A DNA stretch of 64,000 nucleotides from Bog-473 sp963753115 (GTDB lineage: Bacteria; Actinomycetota; Acidimicrobiia; Acidimicrobiales; RAAP-2): the NCBI GenBank assembly GCA_963753115.1, contig CAVWBB010000022.1:1-64000 (forward strand), read 5' to 3'. The notes beneath the pieces are model-generated. The model searched no databases and had not been told where the DNA came from. It worked only from the letters and a program-made list of their open reading frames with translations. Below are positions 26,836-36,506 of this stretch, one piece after another. Position 1 is the first letter of the stretch. The number at the start of each line of letters is the position of its first letter. Both the position numbers and the translations under genes were made by a program.

Positions 26836-27272
26836 CAGTTCGCCCCCCCGTCCACAATGACGAAGAGCAGGTCGGCCTCGCATGCCGTCTGCCCCTCGAC
26901 CGACGCCCTCCCGTGGCCCTTGCCCGCCCGGGCGGACAGCCGGTCCATGACTACCTCGAGCTCGAGCGTCTCGCCCGGTTCGACCTGCCGTCGGAAGCGC
27001 GCCCGCTCGATCCCTCCGAAGAGGGGCAGCTTGCCGGCATAGCGGGGATCGAGCAGCACGGCGATGCCCCCGAGCTGTGCCATCGACTCGACCATCAAGA
27101 CCCCGGGGAGGGTCGGGCGGCCGGGGAAATGACCCCCGAAGAAGGCCTCGTCACCGGTCAAGTCCCATCGACCCCGGGCGGAGACACCGGGCTCGACCGC
27201 GGTGACCTCGGAGACGAAGAGAAACGGGGGCCGGTGCGGCAGGACGTCGGCTGGTGAGGGCAGCACGGTCAT
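26835..27272 (-). CDS. FabZ-type 3-hydroxyacyl-ACP dehydratase
   Basis: 145-residue hot-dog fold dehydratase. The active-site run GGHFPGRPTLPGVLMVESMA places the catalytic His at about residue 48 and the Glu at 62, as in FabZ. The LPHRPPFLFV start is also family-typical. It would dehydrate 3-hydroxyacyl-ACP in fatty acid elongation, although actinobacteria with a type I synthase may use it otherwise. The ATG is three bases after TACGCT. It is placed oddly for a fatty acid gene, coupled to xthA and downstream of an RNase-like gene. Confidence 0.85.
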   Translation of the reverse strand: MTVLPSPADVLPHRPPFLFVSEVTAVEPGVSARGRWDLTGDEAFFGGHFPGRPTLPGVLMVESMAQLGGIAVLLDPRYAGKLPLFGGIERARFRRQVEPGETLELEVVMDRLSARAGKGHGRASVEGQTACEADLLFVIVDGGAN

Positions 27273-27288
27273 GGGAGCGTACTGATCC

Positions 27289-28804
27289 TCACGGCACCCG
27301 CGCCTTGCCGGCTTTCTTCGCCGGTGACTTCTTGGCGGGGACCTGCCTGGCCTTGGCGGCCTTCTTCGCTGCCGCCTTCTTGGGCGCTTTCTTGGCGGCG
27401 GTCGCGGCCTTCTTGCCGGCCTTCTTCGCCGGCGCCGCCGCCTTCTTCGCGGCGGCCTTCTTCGCGGCCGCCTTCTTCGCGGCGCGCCTTCTTCGCGGCC
27501 GCCTTCTTCGCGGCGGCCTTCTTGGCGGCGGGCTTCTTCGCCGGCTGTGCGGCCTTGGTGGTCCGCGCACGCTTCGAGGCCGGGGCCGCCTTCGTGGCCG
27601 CCTCCGGCTCCGGGGCAGCCAGCGCCGGGCCGGCCGTCGCTGCCGGCGCGATCGCCAGCTCGGCCACCCGGCGCGGCGGGTCGAGCCCGGCCAGGACGAA
27701 CGGGCGCACCTCGCCCTTCTTCAGCACCTGGCGCGCCTTGGTCGGCGGCGGCGTGCCCATGGCGGTCAGCGGGATGTAGCAGTGCATCTCCCCGCCCCCC
27801 GGCAGCGCCACGTCGACCATCGCCCCGTGCGAGGTGAAGGAGACCACCTCGCCCTCAATGGTGCTCCCGACGGCGAACGCGGCCACGAAGTTGATGAACG
27901 TGAGCGGCTCGTTCACCGCGGGCGGCGGTGCCGGCCGCTGCTTCTGCTCCCGCCCGGCGTCCCGGCCAGGCCGCACCTCACCCCTGGCCTGGGCACCCCT
28001 GCGGCCGCGCCGCCCCGACGGGGCTTCTTTCTTGGCTTTGGCTGGCTTCTGCGGCGCCGCCTTCTTGGCCTCGGCGTGCTTCTTGGCGGCGCCCCGCGAC
28101 TTCTGGGGCGTCGGCGGATGCAGGGCCTCCTCGACGGCCTCGTCGATCGCGCTGGAGAACACAGGGTTCACGTTGGCCCGACCCGGGGGCGGTGCGGTGG
28201 GGGTGATCGGCCAGGTCGTGTCGACCGGGGGCGCCGGCTTCCGCGCGCTCTTCTGCGCCTTGGAAGCCTTCTTCGCCGCCTTCTTGGCCGCCTTGGCCAA
28301 CTCCGCCGCCTTGGCCGGGGCGGACTCGGGGTCCTTCTTCGCTCGGGCCTCGGCCGTGGCGGCTCGGCTCTTGGGTCCCCGAATGGGCAGGCGCGGCGTG
28401 AAGATCCACCCCACGCCGGGCACCGGCTTGCCGCCGATCAGCCGCCCGTCGTCGAAGAGCCAGGGATGCTCCCCGTGGAACTCCTGGAAGGAGTCGTTCG
28501 AGAGGACGGTGGCCCCGGTCCGCTCCGCGATGCGCAGGACGAAGGCGTCGCCGCGGCCGATGGCGCCGGCGGGTGGCGAGATGACCTCGCCGTTGAGCAT
28601 GGCCTGGCGCACCTCCTCGCGCTCGGCGTCCGAGACGCGGTGCTCGAAGGTGGCGTCGACGACCACGATGATGCTGGCTTCGGGGTCCTCGGCGGCATAC
28701 GCGCGCACAGCCTCGTCGAGTTGCTCGAGGCTGGGGAGCGTTCGTCCTTCGGTGGCCAGGTTCGACCCGTCCACCACGACGTGGTGCGATTCAGCCAATG
28801 GCAC
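27289..28804 (-). CDS. Zc3h12a-like NYN/PIN ribonuclease with S1-like domain and H1-like AAKK tail, frameshifted near 27484
   Basis: Repaired length ~504 residues. Residues 1-135 match the Zc3h12a/NYN (PIN-like) RNase fold: VVVDGSNLATEGR with the first acidic residue, IGRGDAFVLRIA and TVLSNDSFQEF supply the other acidic residues. A basic Lys/Ala linker follows. Residues ~310-385 resemble an S1/OB RNA-binding domain (GSTIEGEVVSFTSHGAMVDV). The tail is AAKK-rich like histone H1. One extra base near 27484 in the AAKK repeats shifts the frame; without it the tail runs to VPAKKSPAKKAGKARVP. The start overlaps the kgd end by 14 bp. A role in RNA cleavage or decay is inferred. Confidence 0.75.
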
Positions 28805-31800
28805 GTCGCAACAGGTCAGCCTGCTCCAGCTGGTGCAGGGCGGCGCTCCCGATGGCGGGGCTGGCCGACTCGGGCCGGCTGACGTGGCGCAGGCGCAGGC
28901 GCTCGGGCAGGCAGGCGTGGAGGCGGGAGTGCACGAAGGACCAGGCTCCCATGTTCTCGGGCTCCTCCTGCAACCACACCAGCTCGGAGGCCTCGGCGTA
29001 GCGTTCGAAGACGGTGGTCAGCAGCGGCACGGGCCAAGGGTAGAGCTGCTCGACCCGCACCACGGCGACCCCCGCCGCCGCCTCGGCATCGAGCTCGGTC
29101 CGGTGCTGCAGCGCTTCGTGGGCGATCTTCCCGCTGCACAGGACGATGCGACGGACCGTCGAGGGATCCTCGATGCTCGCATCGTCGATCACGTGCTGGA
29201 ACGAGCCGGACTCGAGCTCGGCCAAGGTCGAGCGGGAGACGTGGGCCCGCAGCATCGACTTGGGGGTGACCACGACCAGCGGTCGCTTCGGGTTGGTCTT
29301 GGCCTGGGAGCGCAACAGGTGGAAGTACTGCGCCGACGTGGAGGGGACCGCCACACGCAGGTTGCCGCGGGCCGACAGCGACAGGAAACGCTCGAAACGG
29401 GCGGACGAATGCTCTGGCCCCTGCCCCTCATAGCCGTGTGGGAGCAGCAGGGTCAGTCCGGCGAACTGTCCCCACTTGTTCTCGGCCGCCACCATGAAGT
29501 TGTCGATGATGATCTGGGCGCCGTTGGCGAAGTCGCCGAACTGCGCCTCCCACGCCACCAGTGCCTCCGGCGCCTCGACCGAATAGCCGTACTCGAAGCC
29601 GACGGCGGCGTACTCGGAGAGCAGGGAGTCACGAATGGTGAAGTTGCCCATGTCGCCCGCCGGTTCCAGCGCGTCAGCGCCGATGCGGTGCAGCCCGTCG
29701 CGGATGTGGGCCAGGGGCACGTACTCCTCGCCGTTGGCGTAGTCGACCAGGACGGCGTGGCGGTGGCTGAAGGTGCCGCGGCGGGTGTCCTGCCCGGTGA
29801 GGCGCACGTTGACGCCCTCGTACATGAGCGAGCCGATGGCGAGCGCCTCGGCGAGAGCCCAGTCGACCTGCCCGCCGGCCACCAGCTCGTCGCGCTGGAC
29901 GAATTGGCGCTCCAGCTTGGGGTGGATCATGAAGCCCTCGGGCACGGAGCGCACCACGGAGGACAGGGCCCGCAGCACGTCCGGCGCGACGCCCGTCGCA
30001 ACGGAGGGTGTATCGCCGAGGGGCGGATCGGGCGCCGGCAGCTCGGTCGGGGCCAGCGAGGGCTCGTTGCGCACCTCGTCGAGGACGACCTGCAGGCTGG
30101 AGTTGAAGTCGTCGAGTGCCGACTCGGCCTCGTCCAGCGTGATGTCACCCCGGCGCACCAGCGTCTCGGTGTAGAGCTTGCGGACGGATCGCTTGGCCTC
30201 GATCCGCTGGTACATGAGCGGCTGGGTGTAGCTCGGGTCGTCGCCTTCGTTGTGCCCGTGCTTGCGGTAGCAGACGAGGTCGATGACGACGTCCTTGTGG
30301 AAGGTCTGGCGGAAGGTGAAGGCCAGCCGCGCCGCGCGGACGCAGGCCTCGGGGTCGTCGCCGTTCACGTGGAAGATGGGGGCCTGGACCATTTTGGCCA
30401 CGTCGGTCGGGTACACCGAGGTGCGGGCCGACGCAGGCGCAGTGGTGAAGCCGAGCTGGTTGTTGATGACCACGTGCACGGTGCCGCCGGTGCGATAGCC
30501 CGACAGGCCGGACAGGTTCAACGTCTCGGCCACGACGCCCTGGCCGGCGAAGGCGGCGTCGCCGTGGACGAGAACGGACATGCAGGGGAACCCGTCGAGA
30601 CCGTCCGCCGCCGCGGCGGGCGTGCCATCGGTCGGTCGGGAGATCCTGTCCTGCTTCGCCCGCGTCATGCCCTCCACGACAGGGTCCACCGCCTCGAGGT
30701 GCGAGGGGTTGGAGGCCAAGGTGATGGGGAGCTCCTCCCCCGCGCTGGCGTGGAACACCCCGCGGGCGCCCTTGTGGTACTTCACGTCGCCCGAGCCCTG
30801 CACCGATTCGGGGTCGAGGTTGCCCTCGAACTCCTCGAAGATCTCCCGGTAGGACTTGCCCACGATATTGGCCAGCACGTTCAGGCGGCCCCGGTGGGCC
30901 ATCCCCATGACGACCTCGGCCACCCCCGACCCGGCAGCGGCGTCGAGCAGCGCGTCGAGCAGCACGATGGTCGACTCCGCCCCTTCGAGGCCGAAACGCT
31001 TCTGCCCGACGTAGCGCGTGTGGAGGAAGCGTTCGAAGACCTCGGCGGCGTTGAGGCGGCCGAGGATGTGCCGCTGCTCCTCGAGGTTGAGCGTGCTGGG
31101 CTGGCCCTCGACGTGCTGCTGGATCCAGCGCTTCTGCTCGGGATCCTGAATGTGCATGTACTCGATGGCAAGCGTGCGGCAGTAGGCGTCGCGCAGCACA
31201 TGGAGGATCTCGTCGAGCGTGGCCACGTCGCGCCCGGCGAGGCCGTCGGCGACGAATTGACGCGGCAGGTCCCAGATGGTGAGGCCGTACGTCATCGGGT
31301 CCAGCTCGGGGTGGATGTGCGGAGGCTCGGCGTCGAGCGGGTCGAGGTGGGCGATGAGATGGCCGCGCACCCGGTACATGTTGATGAGCGTCTGCACGTG
31401 CACCTGCTTGACGAGCCGCTGGTGCTCGCCCTCCTCGCTGCCGGCGCCGGCGTTGCTGTCCACCTGCCAGCGGACCGGCTCGTAGGGCACGCCCATCGAC
31501 TCGAAGAGGTCGTCGTAGAAGCCGTCGGCACCGGTGATGAGCGCGGCCACCCGGCCCAGGAACAGGCCGGACTCGGCCCCCTGAATGATGCGGTGGTCGT
31601 AGGTGGACGTGAGGGTCACCACTTTGCCCAGGCCGAGCTGGGCCAGCACGCGCGGGTCCGCCGCCTCGAAACCCGCCGGGTAGCCGAGGGCGCCGACGCC
31701 GATGATGGCGCCCTGACCGGGCATCAGGCGCGGCACCGACTGCACCGTGCCCAGCGTGCCGGGGTTGGTCAGCGACACGGTCGTCCCGGCGAAGTCGTCG

Positions 31801-32513
31801 GGGGCGATCTTGTTGGTGTGGATCTTGCGGATGAGGTCCTCGTAGGCCAGGACGAAGGACCGGAAGTCGAGGGTGTCGGCCTCCTTGATGCACGGCACGA
31901 GGAGCGTGCGGCTCCCGTCGCTCTTCTCCTGGTCGACGGCAAGACCCAGCCCCACGTGCTTGTGATGGATGACGCCCGGCTTCCCCTTGCCGTCGGCGTC
32001 GGCCACGAAGGCCGCGTTCAGCGCGGGGACGTCGAGCAGGGCGCGGACGATCGCGTACCCGATGATGTGGGTGAAGCTGACCTTGGCCCCGGTGGTCCGC
32101 GCCAACTGGTTGTTCAGGATCAGGCGGTTGACCTCGAGGAGCCGGGCCGGCACCGTCCGCACGCTGGTCGCCGTGGGCACGGAAAGACTTGCCTCCATGT
32201 TCGCCACGATCCGCGAGGCCGCTCCTCGCAGCGGCGTGGCCTCCTCGCGTCCCGCCGCACCGGTCGGAGCCGGAGCAGGCGCGGCCGCCGGCACGGCGGA
32301 TCCGGTCGGAGCCTCCTTCGTGGCTGTCGTGGCCGCCGTGGCCGTCGCGACCTGGGGTTGCGGCGCGGGGACAGGAGCGGGGCGGTAGTCGGCGAAGAAC
32401 TCCCGCCAGCTGTCGCTGACCGAGTCGGGATCGGCCAGGAAACGGTCGTACATGTCGTCGACCAGCCAGGCATTGGGGCCGAACGAGCCCCCTGCGCCAC
32501 CGAACTGGGTCAT
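28791..32513 (-). CDS. kgd: Multifunctional 2-oxoglutarate decarboxylase/dehydrogenase E1-E2 (Kgd)
   Basis: 1240 residues, matching mycobacterial Kgd/SucA length. It has a short E1-type N-terminal helix (WLVDDMYDRFLADPDSVSDS), a ~70-residue Ala/Pro linker, an E2 succinyltransferase catalytic domain (~115-340; TYDHRIIQGAESGLFLGRV with the active His, no lipoyl domain), and then the TPP-dependent E1 domains (VMGMAHRGRLNVLANIVG, SVLVHGDAAFAGQGVV, FTTAPASARTS). It decarboxylates 2-oxoglutarate in the TCA cycle, working with E3 and usually controlled by a GarA-type FHA protein. TAGGGT lies six bases before the ATG, a leaderless promoter. The gene is intact. Confidence 0.97.
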   Translation of the reverse strand: MTQFGGAGGSFGPNAWLVDDMYDRFLADPDSVSDSWREFFADYRPAPVPAPQPQVATATAATTATKEAPTGSAVPAAAPAPAPTGAAGREEATPLRGAASRIVANMEASLSVPTATSVRTVPARLLEVNRLILNNQLARTTGAKVSFTHIIGYAIVRALLDVPALNAAFVADADGKGKPGVIHHKHVGLGLAVDQEKSDGSRTLLVPCIKEADTLDFRSFVLAYEDLIRKIHTNKIAPDDFAGTTVSLTNPGTLGTVQSVPRLMPGQGAIIGVGALGYPAGFEAADPRVLAQLGLGKVVTLTSTYDHRIIQGAESGLFLGRVAALITGADGFYDDLFESMGVPYEPVRWQVDSNAGAGSEEGEHQRLVKQVHVQTLINMYRVRGHLIAHLDPLDAEPPHIHPELDPMTYGLTIWDLPRQFVADGLAGRDVATLDEILHVLRDAYCRTLAIEYMHIQDPEQKRWIQQHVEGQPSTLNLEEQRHILGRLNAAEVFERFLHTRYVGQKRFGLEGAESTIVLLDALLDAAAGSGVAEVVMGMAHRGRLNVLANIVGKSYREIFEEFEGNLDPESVQGSGDVKYHKGARGVFHASAGEELPITLASNPSHLEAVDPVVEGMTRAKQDRISRPTDGTPAAAADGLDGFPCMSVLVHGDAAFAGQGVVAETLNLSGLSGYRTGGTVHVVINNQLGFTTAPASARTSVYPTDVAKMVQAPIFHVNGDDPEACVRAARLAFTFRQTFHKDVVIDLVCYRKHGHNEGDDPSYTQPLMYQRIEAKRSVRKLYTETLVRRGDITLDEAESALDDFNSSLQVVLDEVRNEPSLAPTELPAPDPPLGDTPSVATGVAPDVLRALSSVVRSVPEGFMIHPKLERQFVQRDELVAGGQVDWALAEALAIGSLMYEGVNVRLTGQDTRRGTFSHRHAVLVDYANGEEYVPLAHIRDGLHRIGADALEPAGDMGNFTIRDSLLSEYAAVGFEYGYSVEAPEALVAWEAQFGDFANGAQIIIDNFMVAAENKWGQFAGLTLLLPHGYEGQGPEHSSARFERFLSLSARGNLRVAVPSTSAQYFHLLRSQAKTNPKRPLVVVTPKSMLRAHVSRSTLAELESGSFQHVIDDASIEDPSTVRRIVLCSGKIAHEALQHRTELDAEAAAGVAVVRVEQLYPWPVPLLTTVFERYAEASELVWLQEEPENMGAWSFVHSRLHACLPERLRLRHVSRPESASPAIGSAALHQLEQADLLRRAIG

Positions 32514-32541
32514 GGGTCAACCCTACCGGTGGCGATCGGGT

Positions 32542-32580
32542 CTCATGGGCAGGCCAGGTAGCGTCTGCCCTGCCCATGAG
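32542..32580. promoter_or_regulatory. 12-bp perfect inverted repeat covering the hydrolase promoter and start codon
   Basis: CTCATGGGCAGG (32542-32553) and CCTGCCCATGAG (32569-32580) are exact complements. Between them lies TAGCGT (32559-32564), a -10-like hexamer, and the right arm contains the hydrolase ATG (32576). The repeat may be an operator around the -10, or in RNA from further upstream would hide the start codon. Kgd's own TAGGGT element is just outside at 32520-32525. Confidence 0.45.
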
Positions 32581-33381
32581 CTATCCGGCCGCCCTCCACT
32601 TCACCGCGCGGCCGGGCGGCGGAGCAACCCCGGGTCCCCCGGCCGGCAACGCCACGGTGGTCTTCGTGCACGGGTCGCTCGACCGGGGCGACAGCTTCCG
32701 GCTGGCGATGCGCCGGCTCCCCGAATTCGCCACGCTGGCCTACGACCGCCGCGGGTACCAAGGCTCCCGGGGCGGCGGGGTCGTGGACCTCGCGGGGCAT
32801 ATCGACGACCTGCTCGCCATCGCCGACACTGCGCGCGCCGAGGGCGACGGCCCGCTGGTGGCGATCGGGCACAGCCTCGGCGGCAACGTGGTCATCGGCG
32901 CCGCACTGGCACGTCCGCGGGCGTTCGACTCCGTCGGCGCCTTCGAGCCCCCCATGCCGTGGCTGGGCTTTCGGCGGCGCGGGGCGCGCCCTGGCCGCCC
33001 CTCGCGGACGATCCCGGCGAGGAGGCCGAACGCTTCTTCAGCCGCATGGTGGGCGCGGGAACCTGGGCCCGGCTCAGCGAGGACGGGCGGGCCCAGCGAC
33101 GAGCCGACGGACCGGCGCTGGTGGCCGACCTGCGCAGCATGCGGGGCGAGGGCGCACCCTTCGACGTCACCGCACTCGACGTTCCCGCCGTGTTCGGCCG
33201 CGGTGGTCCGACGTCGGGTGAGCACCACCGTCGCGGCGTCGAGTGGCTGGGCGCCAACGTGCCCGGTGCGGTCGTCTACGAGATCACCAAGGCGCAACAC
33301 GGTGCGCACCTGTCGCACCCGGACCACTTCGCCGCCATGGTGCGCCTTGCGGTGGAGCGGGCGCGGGCCGCGACGGGGTAG
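32576..33381 (+). CDS. Alpha/beta hydrolase, frameshifted near 32980
   Basis: Repaired length ~268 residues. The early strand and oxyanion loop are VVFVHGSLDRGDSF. The nucleophile elbow is AIGHSLGGNVV with Ser in GHSLGG. The second frame carries the cap and C-terminal part, with the acid region and the catalytic His in KAQHGAHLSHPDHFA. The frame changes once around 32977-32990 in a GCGCGGGGCGCG tract; one missing base there restores FEPPMPWLGF to PWPPLADDPGEEAE. Substrate is unknown. The promoter region holds a perfect inverted repeat. It ends directly against the convergent DMT transporter gene. Confidence 0.82.
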
Positions 33382-34344
33382 TCAGGCCGACGAGAAGGGC
33401 GGCAGCCCGGTGTCGCTCATCGCGTCCTGGCCGGCGGGGTGGTGCGGGCGCTTGAGCCGGCGTGACAGCATCTCGTCGTACTCGACGCCCTTGCCCTCGC
33501 TCTTCATCCCCGTGATCAGGGGCGAGTGCGAGAGGAACACGGCGCCCAGGAACATGACGAGGAGCGACAGGGCCTCGAGGGGGCCGTAGGGGCCGGACGT
33601 CCGCAGGGAATCGCCGAACAGTGCGATGCCGATGCTGATGCTGGCGAGCGGGTCGACCAGCACCAAGGTGGACTGCGAGGCGGCCAGCGGCCCGGCGTGG
33701 AAGGCGTTCTGCGTGAGGAAGAGCCCGAGCAGCCCGAACGCGATGACGCCGTAGGTCTGCCAGTGCTCGAACAGTGTCGCCCAGTCGTTCGCGGCGTAGT
33801 CACTCACCACCTTGATGAGCGCTGCCGTGAACGCGTAGGAGATGGCCGCGGCCGTGCCGAACATGGCGGCCTTCCACCAGCGCGGTCCCCAGCGTGTGGC
33901 GACCACGGTGAGCACGATCAGCGCGAGCGTGCCGCCACCGACCACGATCCAGCCGAGGTTGGTGGGCACCTCGTTGCCCCCGCCCGGATCGGCGAAGAAG
34001 AGGAAGCCGGACAGGCCGAAGGCGATGGCGCCGGCCCCCACCCACTCGCGCAACGAGATGGAGAAGCGGAAGTAGGTGCCGAGGATGAAGACAAGGAACA
34101 GCAGCTCCATGGTCAGGATCGGCTGCACCACCGAGAGCCGGCCGATGTGCAACGCGAATGCCTGCAACAGGAACGCGCAGATCATGAACCCGAAACCCAG
34201 GAGCCACACGCCCCGGCGGATGGCGTGGGCCATGAGGCTGAGGCGCATGGTGGACTCAGCAGGGGCATCTTCGACGCCCATGCGTTGGAACACGCTGGTC
34301 AGCGCGTTGGAGAGGGCCGCGAGTACGGCAAGGACATAGACCAT
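33382..34344 (-). CDS. DMT/EamA-type membrane transporter
   Basis: 320 residues with about nine to ten membrane helices in two halves, typical of the drug/metabolite transporter superfamily (LAALSNALTSVFQRMG at the start; TLVLVDPLASISIGIALFGD in the second half). A ~45-residue charged cytoplasmic tail follows (EGKGVEYDEMLSRRLKRP). Related actinobacterial proteins are annotated DMT family transporter with no known substrate. The ATG has GGGAGG upstream. It is convergent with the hydrolase and divergent from the peptide transporter operon. Confidence 0.85.
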   Translation of the reverse strand: MVYVLAVLAALSNALTSVFQRMGVEDAPAESTMRLSLMAHAIRRGVWLLGFGFMICAFLLQAFALHIGRLSVVQPILTMELLFLVFILGTYFRFSISLREWVGAGAIAFGLSGFLFFADPGGGNEVPTNLGWIVVGGGTLALIVLTVVATRWGPRWWKAAMFGTAAAISYAFTAALIKVVSDYAANDWATLFEHWQTYGVIAFGLLGLFLTQNAFHAGPLAASQSTLVLVDPLASISIGIALFGDSLRTSGPYGPLEALSLLVMFLGAVFLSHSPLITGMKSEGKGVEYDEMLSRRLKRPHHPAGQDAMSDTGLPPFSSA

Positions 34345-34662
34345 CGCCTCCCAGCCAATTTAGTGGTCGGATGTCACAAAGCACGCAGGGGACACTCAGG
34401 TGGCTCTCAGGTTCTATCTTCCGCGTTCAACCGCCTGTTTCAAGCCGGAATCGTGTGCAAACAGGCGCTGCGCACCGGATCGGACCCGAAGTTGGCTGCT
34501 TCTTGCAGATTTCCTCGGGATCTTGACGGTAAAGAATGTGGCAATTGCGTTACATTCGCGACCATCTTCCGACACTGACAGTGGATGTTGCAGTGAACGT
34601 GCAATGAAGGAAGGGCGGGAATCGGCCGTCACCGGGGCGACCGAGAAGCCAAGAGGAGCACA
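34345..34662. other. 318-bp intergenic region, promoter of the peptide transporter operon
   Basis: Noncoding and visibly lower in GC than its surroundings. It separates the divergent DMT transporter and oligopeptide transporter genes and ends in AAGAGGAG, the ribosome site of the binding-protein gene. TTGACG at 34523-34528 and TACATT at 34551-34556 look like promoter boxes, but their 22-bp spacing is too wide for one promoter. No RNA gene or repeat was recognised. Confidence 0.5.
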
Positions 34663-36421
34663 ATGGGAATCAAGGGGTACTTGAAGCGGTCGGCCTTTGC
34701 CGCAATGGCAGCAGCCGCGCTCTCCGTGTCGATCGTCGCCGTGGCGCCTGCGACCAGCGGTGCCGCCACGAAAGCGTCCTCGTCCTCGGGCGGCACGGCC
34801 ACCATGGCGCTCGACGAGAACCTGGCCGGGTTCAACATCAACACCTCGGCGGCCAACGAGTACGTGCTGCAGGAAATCATGAACATGGTGTGGCCGCAGG
34901 TCTTCATCATCACCAACAAGCTCCAACCGGTTCTCAATTCCCAGCTGATGGAAAGCGCAACGGTGACGAGCACCAACCCGCAGACCGTCGTCTACAAACT
35001 CAACCCCAAGGCGGTCTGGTCCGACGGCACGCCGATCACGGCGGACGACTTCATCTACAACTGGCAGGCCGAGAGCGGCAACCCGGCCTACACCGACGTC
35101 GGCGGCCAGCCCTACGACTCCGCCGCGACCGCCGGCTACAGCCAGATGCAGTCCGTCGTCGGCTCCGACCCCTCCGGCGGAGCGGCCTGCGATCCCGGCA
35201 GTACGGCCGACCGCAACGTCGGGCTGTGCCCGAACGGCCGCACCTTCACGGTGACCTTCAAGCCCTCCTTCGCCGACTGGCGCAGCCTCTTCAGCGGTGC
35301 CGGCGTCGTCCCCGCGCACATCGCCCGGACGGTCGGCTGGAACACCGGGTTCACGGGTCCGACGCAGACCATCTCGGGCAGCTGGTACAAGATCCAGAGC
35401 TACAACGAGAACCAATCTCTGGTCCTGGTCCGGAACCCCACCTACTGGGGCACTCCCGGCAAACTCAACAAGATCGTCTTCCAGTTCTTCTCCGATGACA
35501 GCCAGCTCGTGCCGGCCTTGCAGAACAAGGAGATCAACATCTTCAACCCGTCGACCTTGAACCTCTCCATCGTCCAGACGGCCAACCAGGTGCCGAACAC
35601 GACGAAGGCGACGCTGCCGGGTCTCGAGTTCGAGCACTTCGACTTCAACCAGGCGGATCCGTATCTCGCCAAGCTGCAGGTGCGTGAGGCGATCGCCCAC
35701 GGCGTCGACCGCCAGTCGATCATCACCCGCACGGTCGGTGAGATCTCCAAGGGCATCAAGCCGCTGGGGAGCCGCATGCTCGTGCCGACCCAGAAGGGCT
35801 TCAAGGGCACCAGCTACGCCTACAGCCCGAGCCAATCGAACAACCTCATGAAGGAGGCAGGGTTCAAGAAGGCCTCGGACGGTTACTACCAGCCCACCTT
35901 CGGCCCGCAGAAGGGTAAGGACCTGACCTTCACCATCCAGTCCACGACGGGCAACAGCATCCGCTCGCAGACGGAGGAGCTGTTCCAGGCCCAGATGAAG
36001 GCGATCGGGATCAAGATCAACATCCAGAATTACGACGCCAACACCTTCTTCGGGACCAACCTGCCGAACGGCACGTACCAGATCGGCGAGTTCGCCTGGG
36101 TCACGACCCCGTTCGTCTCGGGGAACCAGTCCATCTACTGCTCCTACACCGACGCGACCGTGCTGTGGCCAGAACTGGACACACTCCGCCAACGCGAACG
36201 TGGACAAGGACATGGCCGCAGGGTCGTCGGCTTCGAGCCAGTCCCAGGAGATCAACGACTACAACAAGGCCGATGCCATCCTGTGGCAGGACATGGTGAC
36301 GCTGCCCCTTTACCAGAAGCCCCAGTTCTGGGCCTGGTCGAACAACCTCAAGGGGGTGCTCCCCAACACCTCGAGTGTCGGCGTGACCTGGAACGCCGAG
36401 GACTGGTCCCTCAGCTCGTAA
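34663..36421 (+). CDS. Oligopeptide ABC transporter substrate-binding protein (family 5), frameshifted near 36170
   Basis: Repaired length ~585 residues. The N-terminal Sec signal is basic (MGIKGYLKR) then hydrophobic and ends ATSGAATKA. No lipobox Cys is present, unusual for a Gram-positive binding protein. The mature part is a family-5 solute-binding fold, with PKAVWSDGTPITADDFIYNW and LAKLQVREAIAHGVDRQSI typical of peptide/nickel binders. An extra C near 36170 breaks the frame; without it VLWQNWTHSANANVDKDM continues to the natural end WNAEDWSLSS. It is first in the five-gene transporter operon and followed by a strong hairpin. AAGAGGAG precedes the ATG. Confidence 0.9.
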
Positions 36422-36436
36422 CGGCTCGTTGAACGT

Positions 36437-36474
36437 GTGGGAGGGGCCGGCCGGTCGCGGTCGGCCCCTCCCAC
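36437..36474 (+). terminator. Strong hairpin between binding-protein and permease genes
   Basis: GTGGGAGGGGCCG (36437-36449) pairs perfectly with CGGCCCCTCCCAC (36462-36474) around a 12-base loop. No long T tract follows, as is common for actinobacterial terminators. Placed right after the binding-protein gene, it would stop or stabilise most transcripts so that the binding protein is made in excess over the membrane complex. Confidence 0.75.
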
Positions 36475-36506
36475 CACGTTTCCGACTCCACATCTAGACT
36501 CCGCGC

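Noticed and set aside
27834..32561. Very long plus-strand open frame antisense to kgd (1575 codons)
   Set aside because: It is an artefact of GC-rich codon use on the opposite strand. The kgd frame carries full family motifs, while the antisense translation is Arg/Gly/Val-rich with no domain.
34523..34556. TTGACG/TACATT as a standard promoter of the binding-protein gene
   Set aside because: The 22-bp spacer is outside the workable range, so it is noted only as a possibility in the region description.
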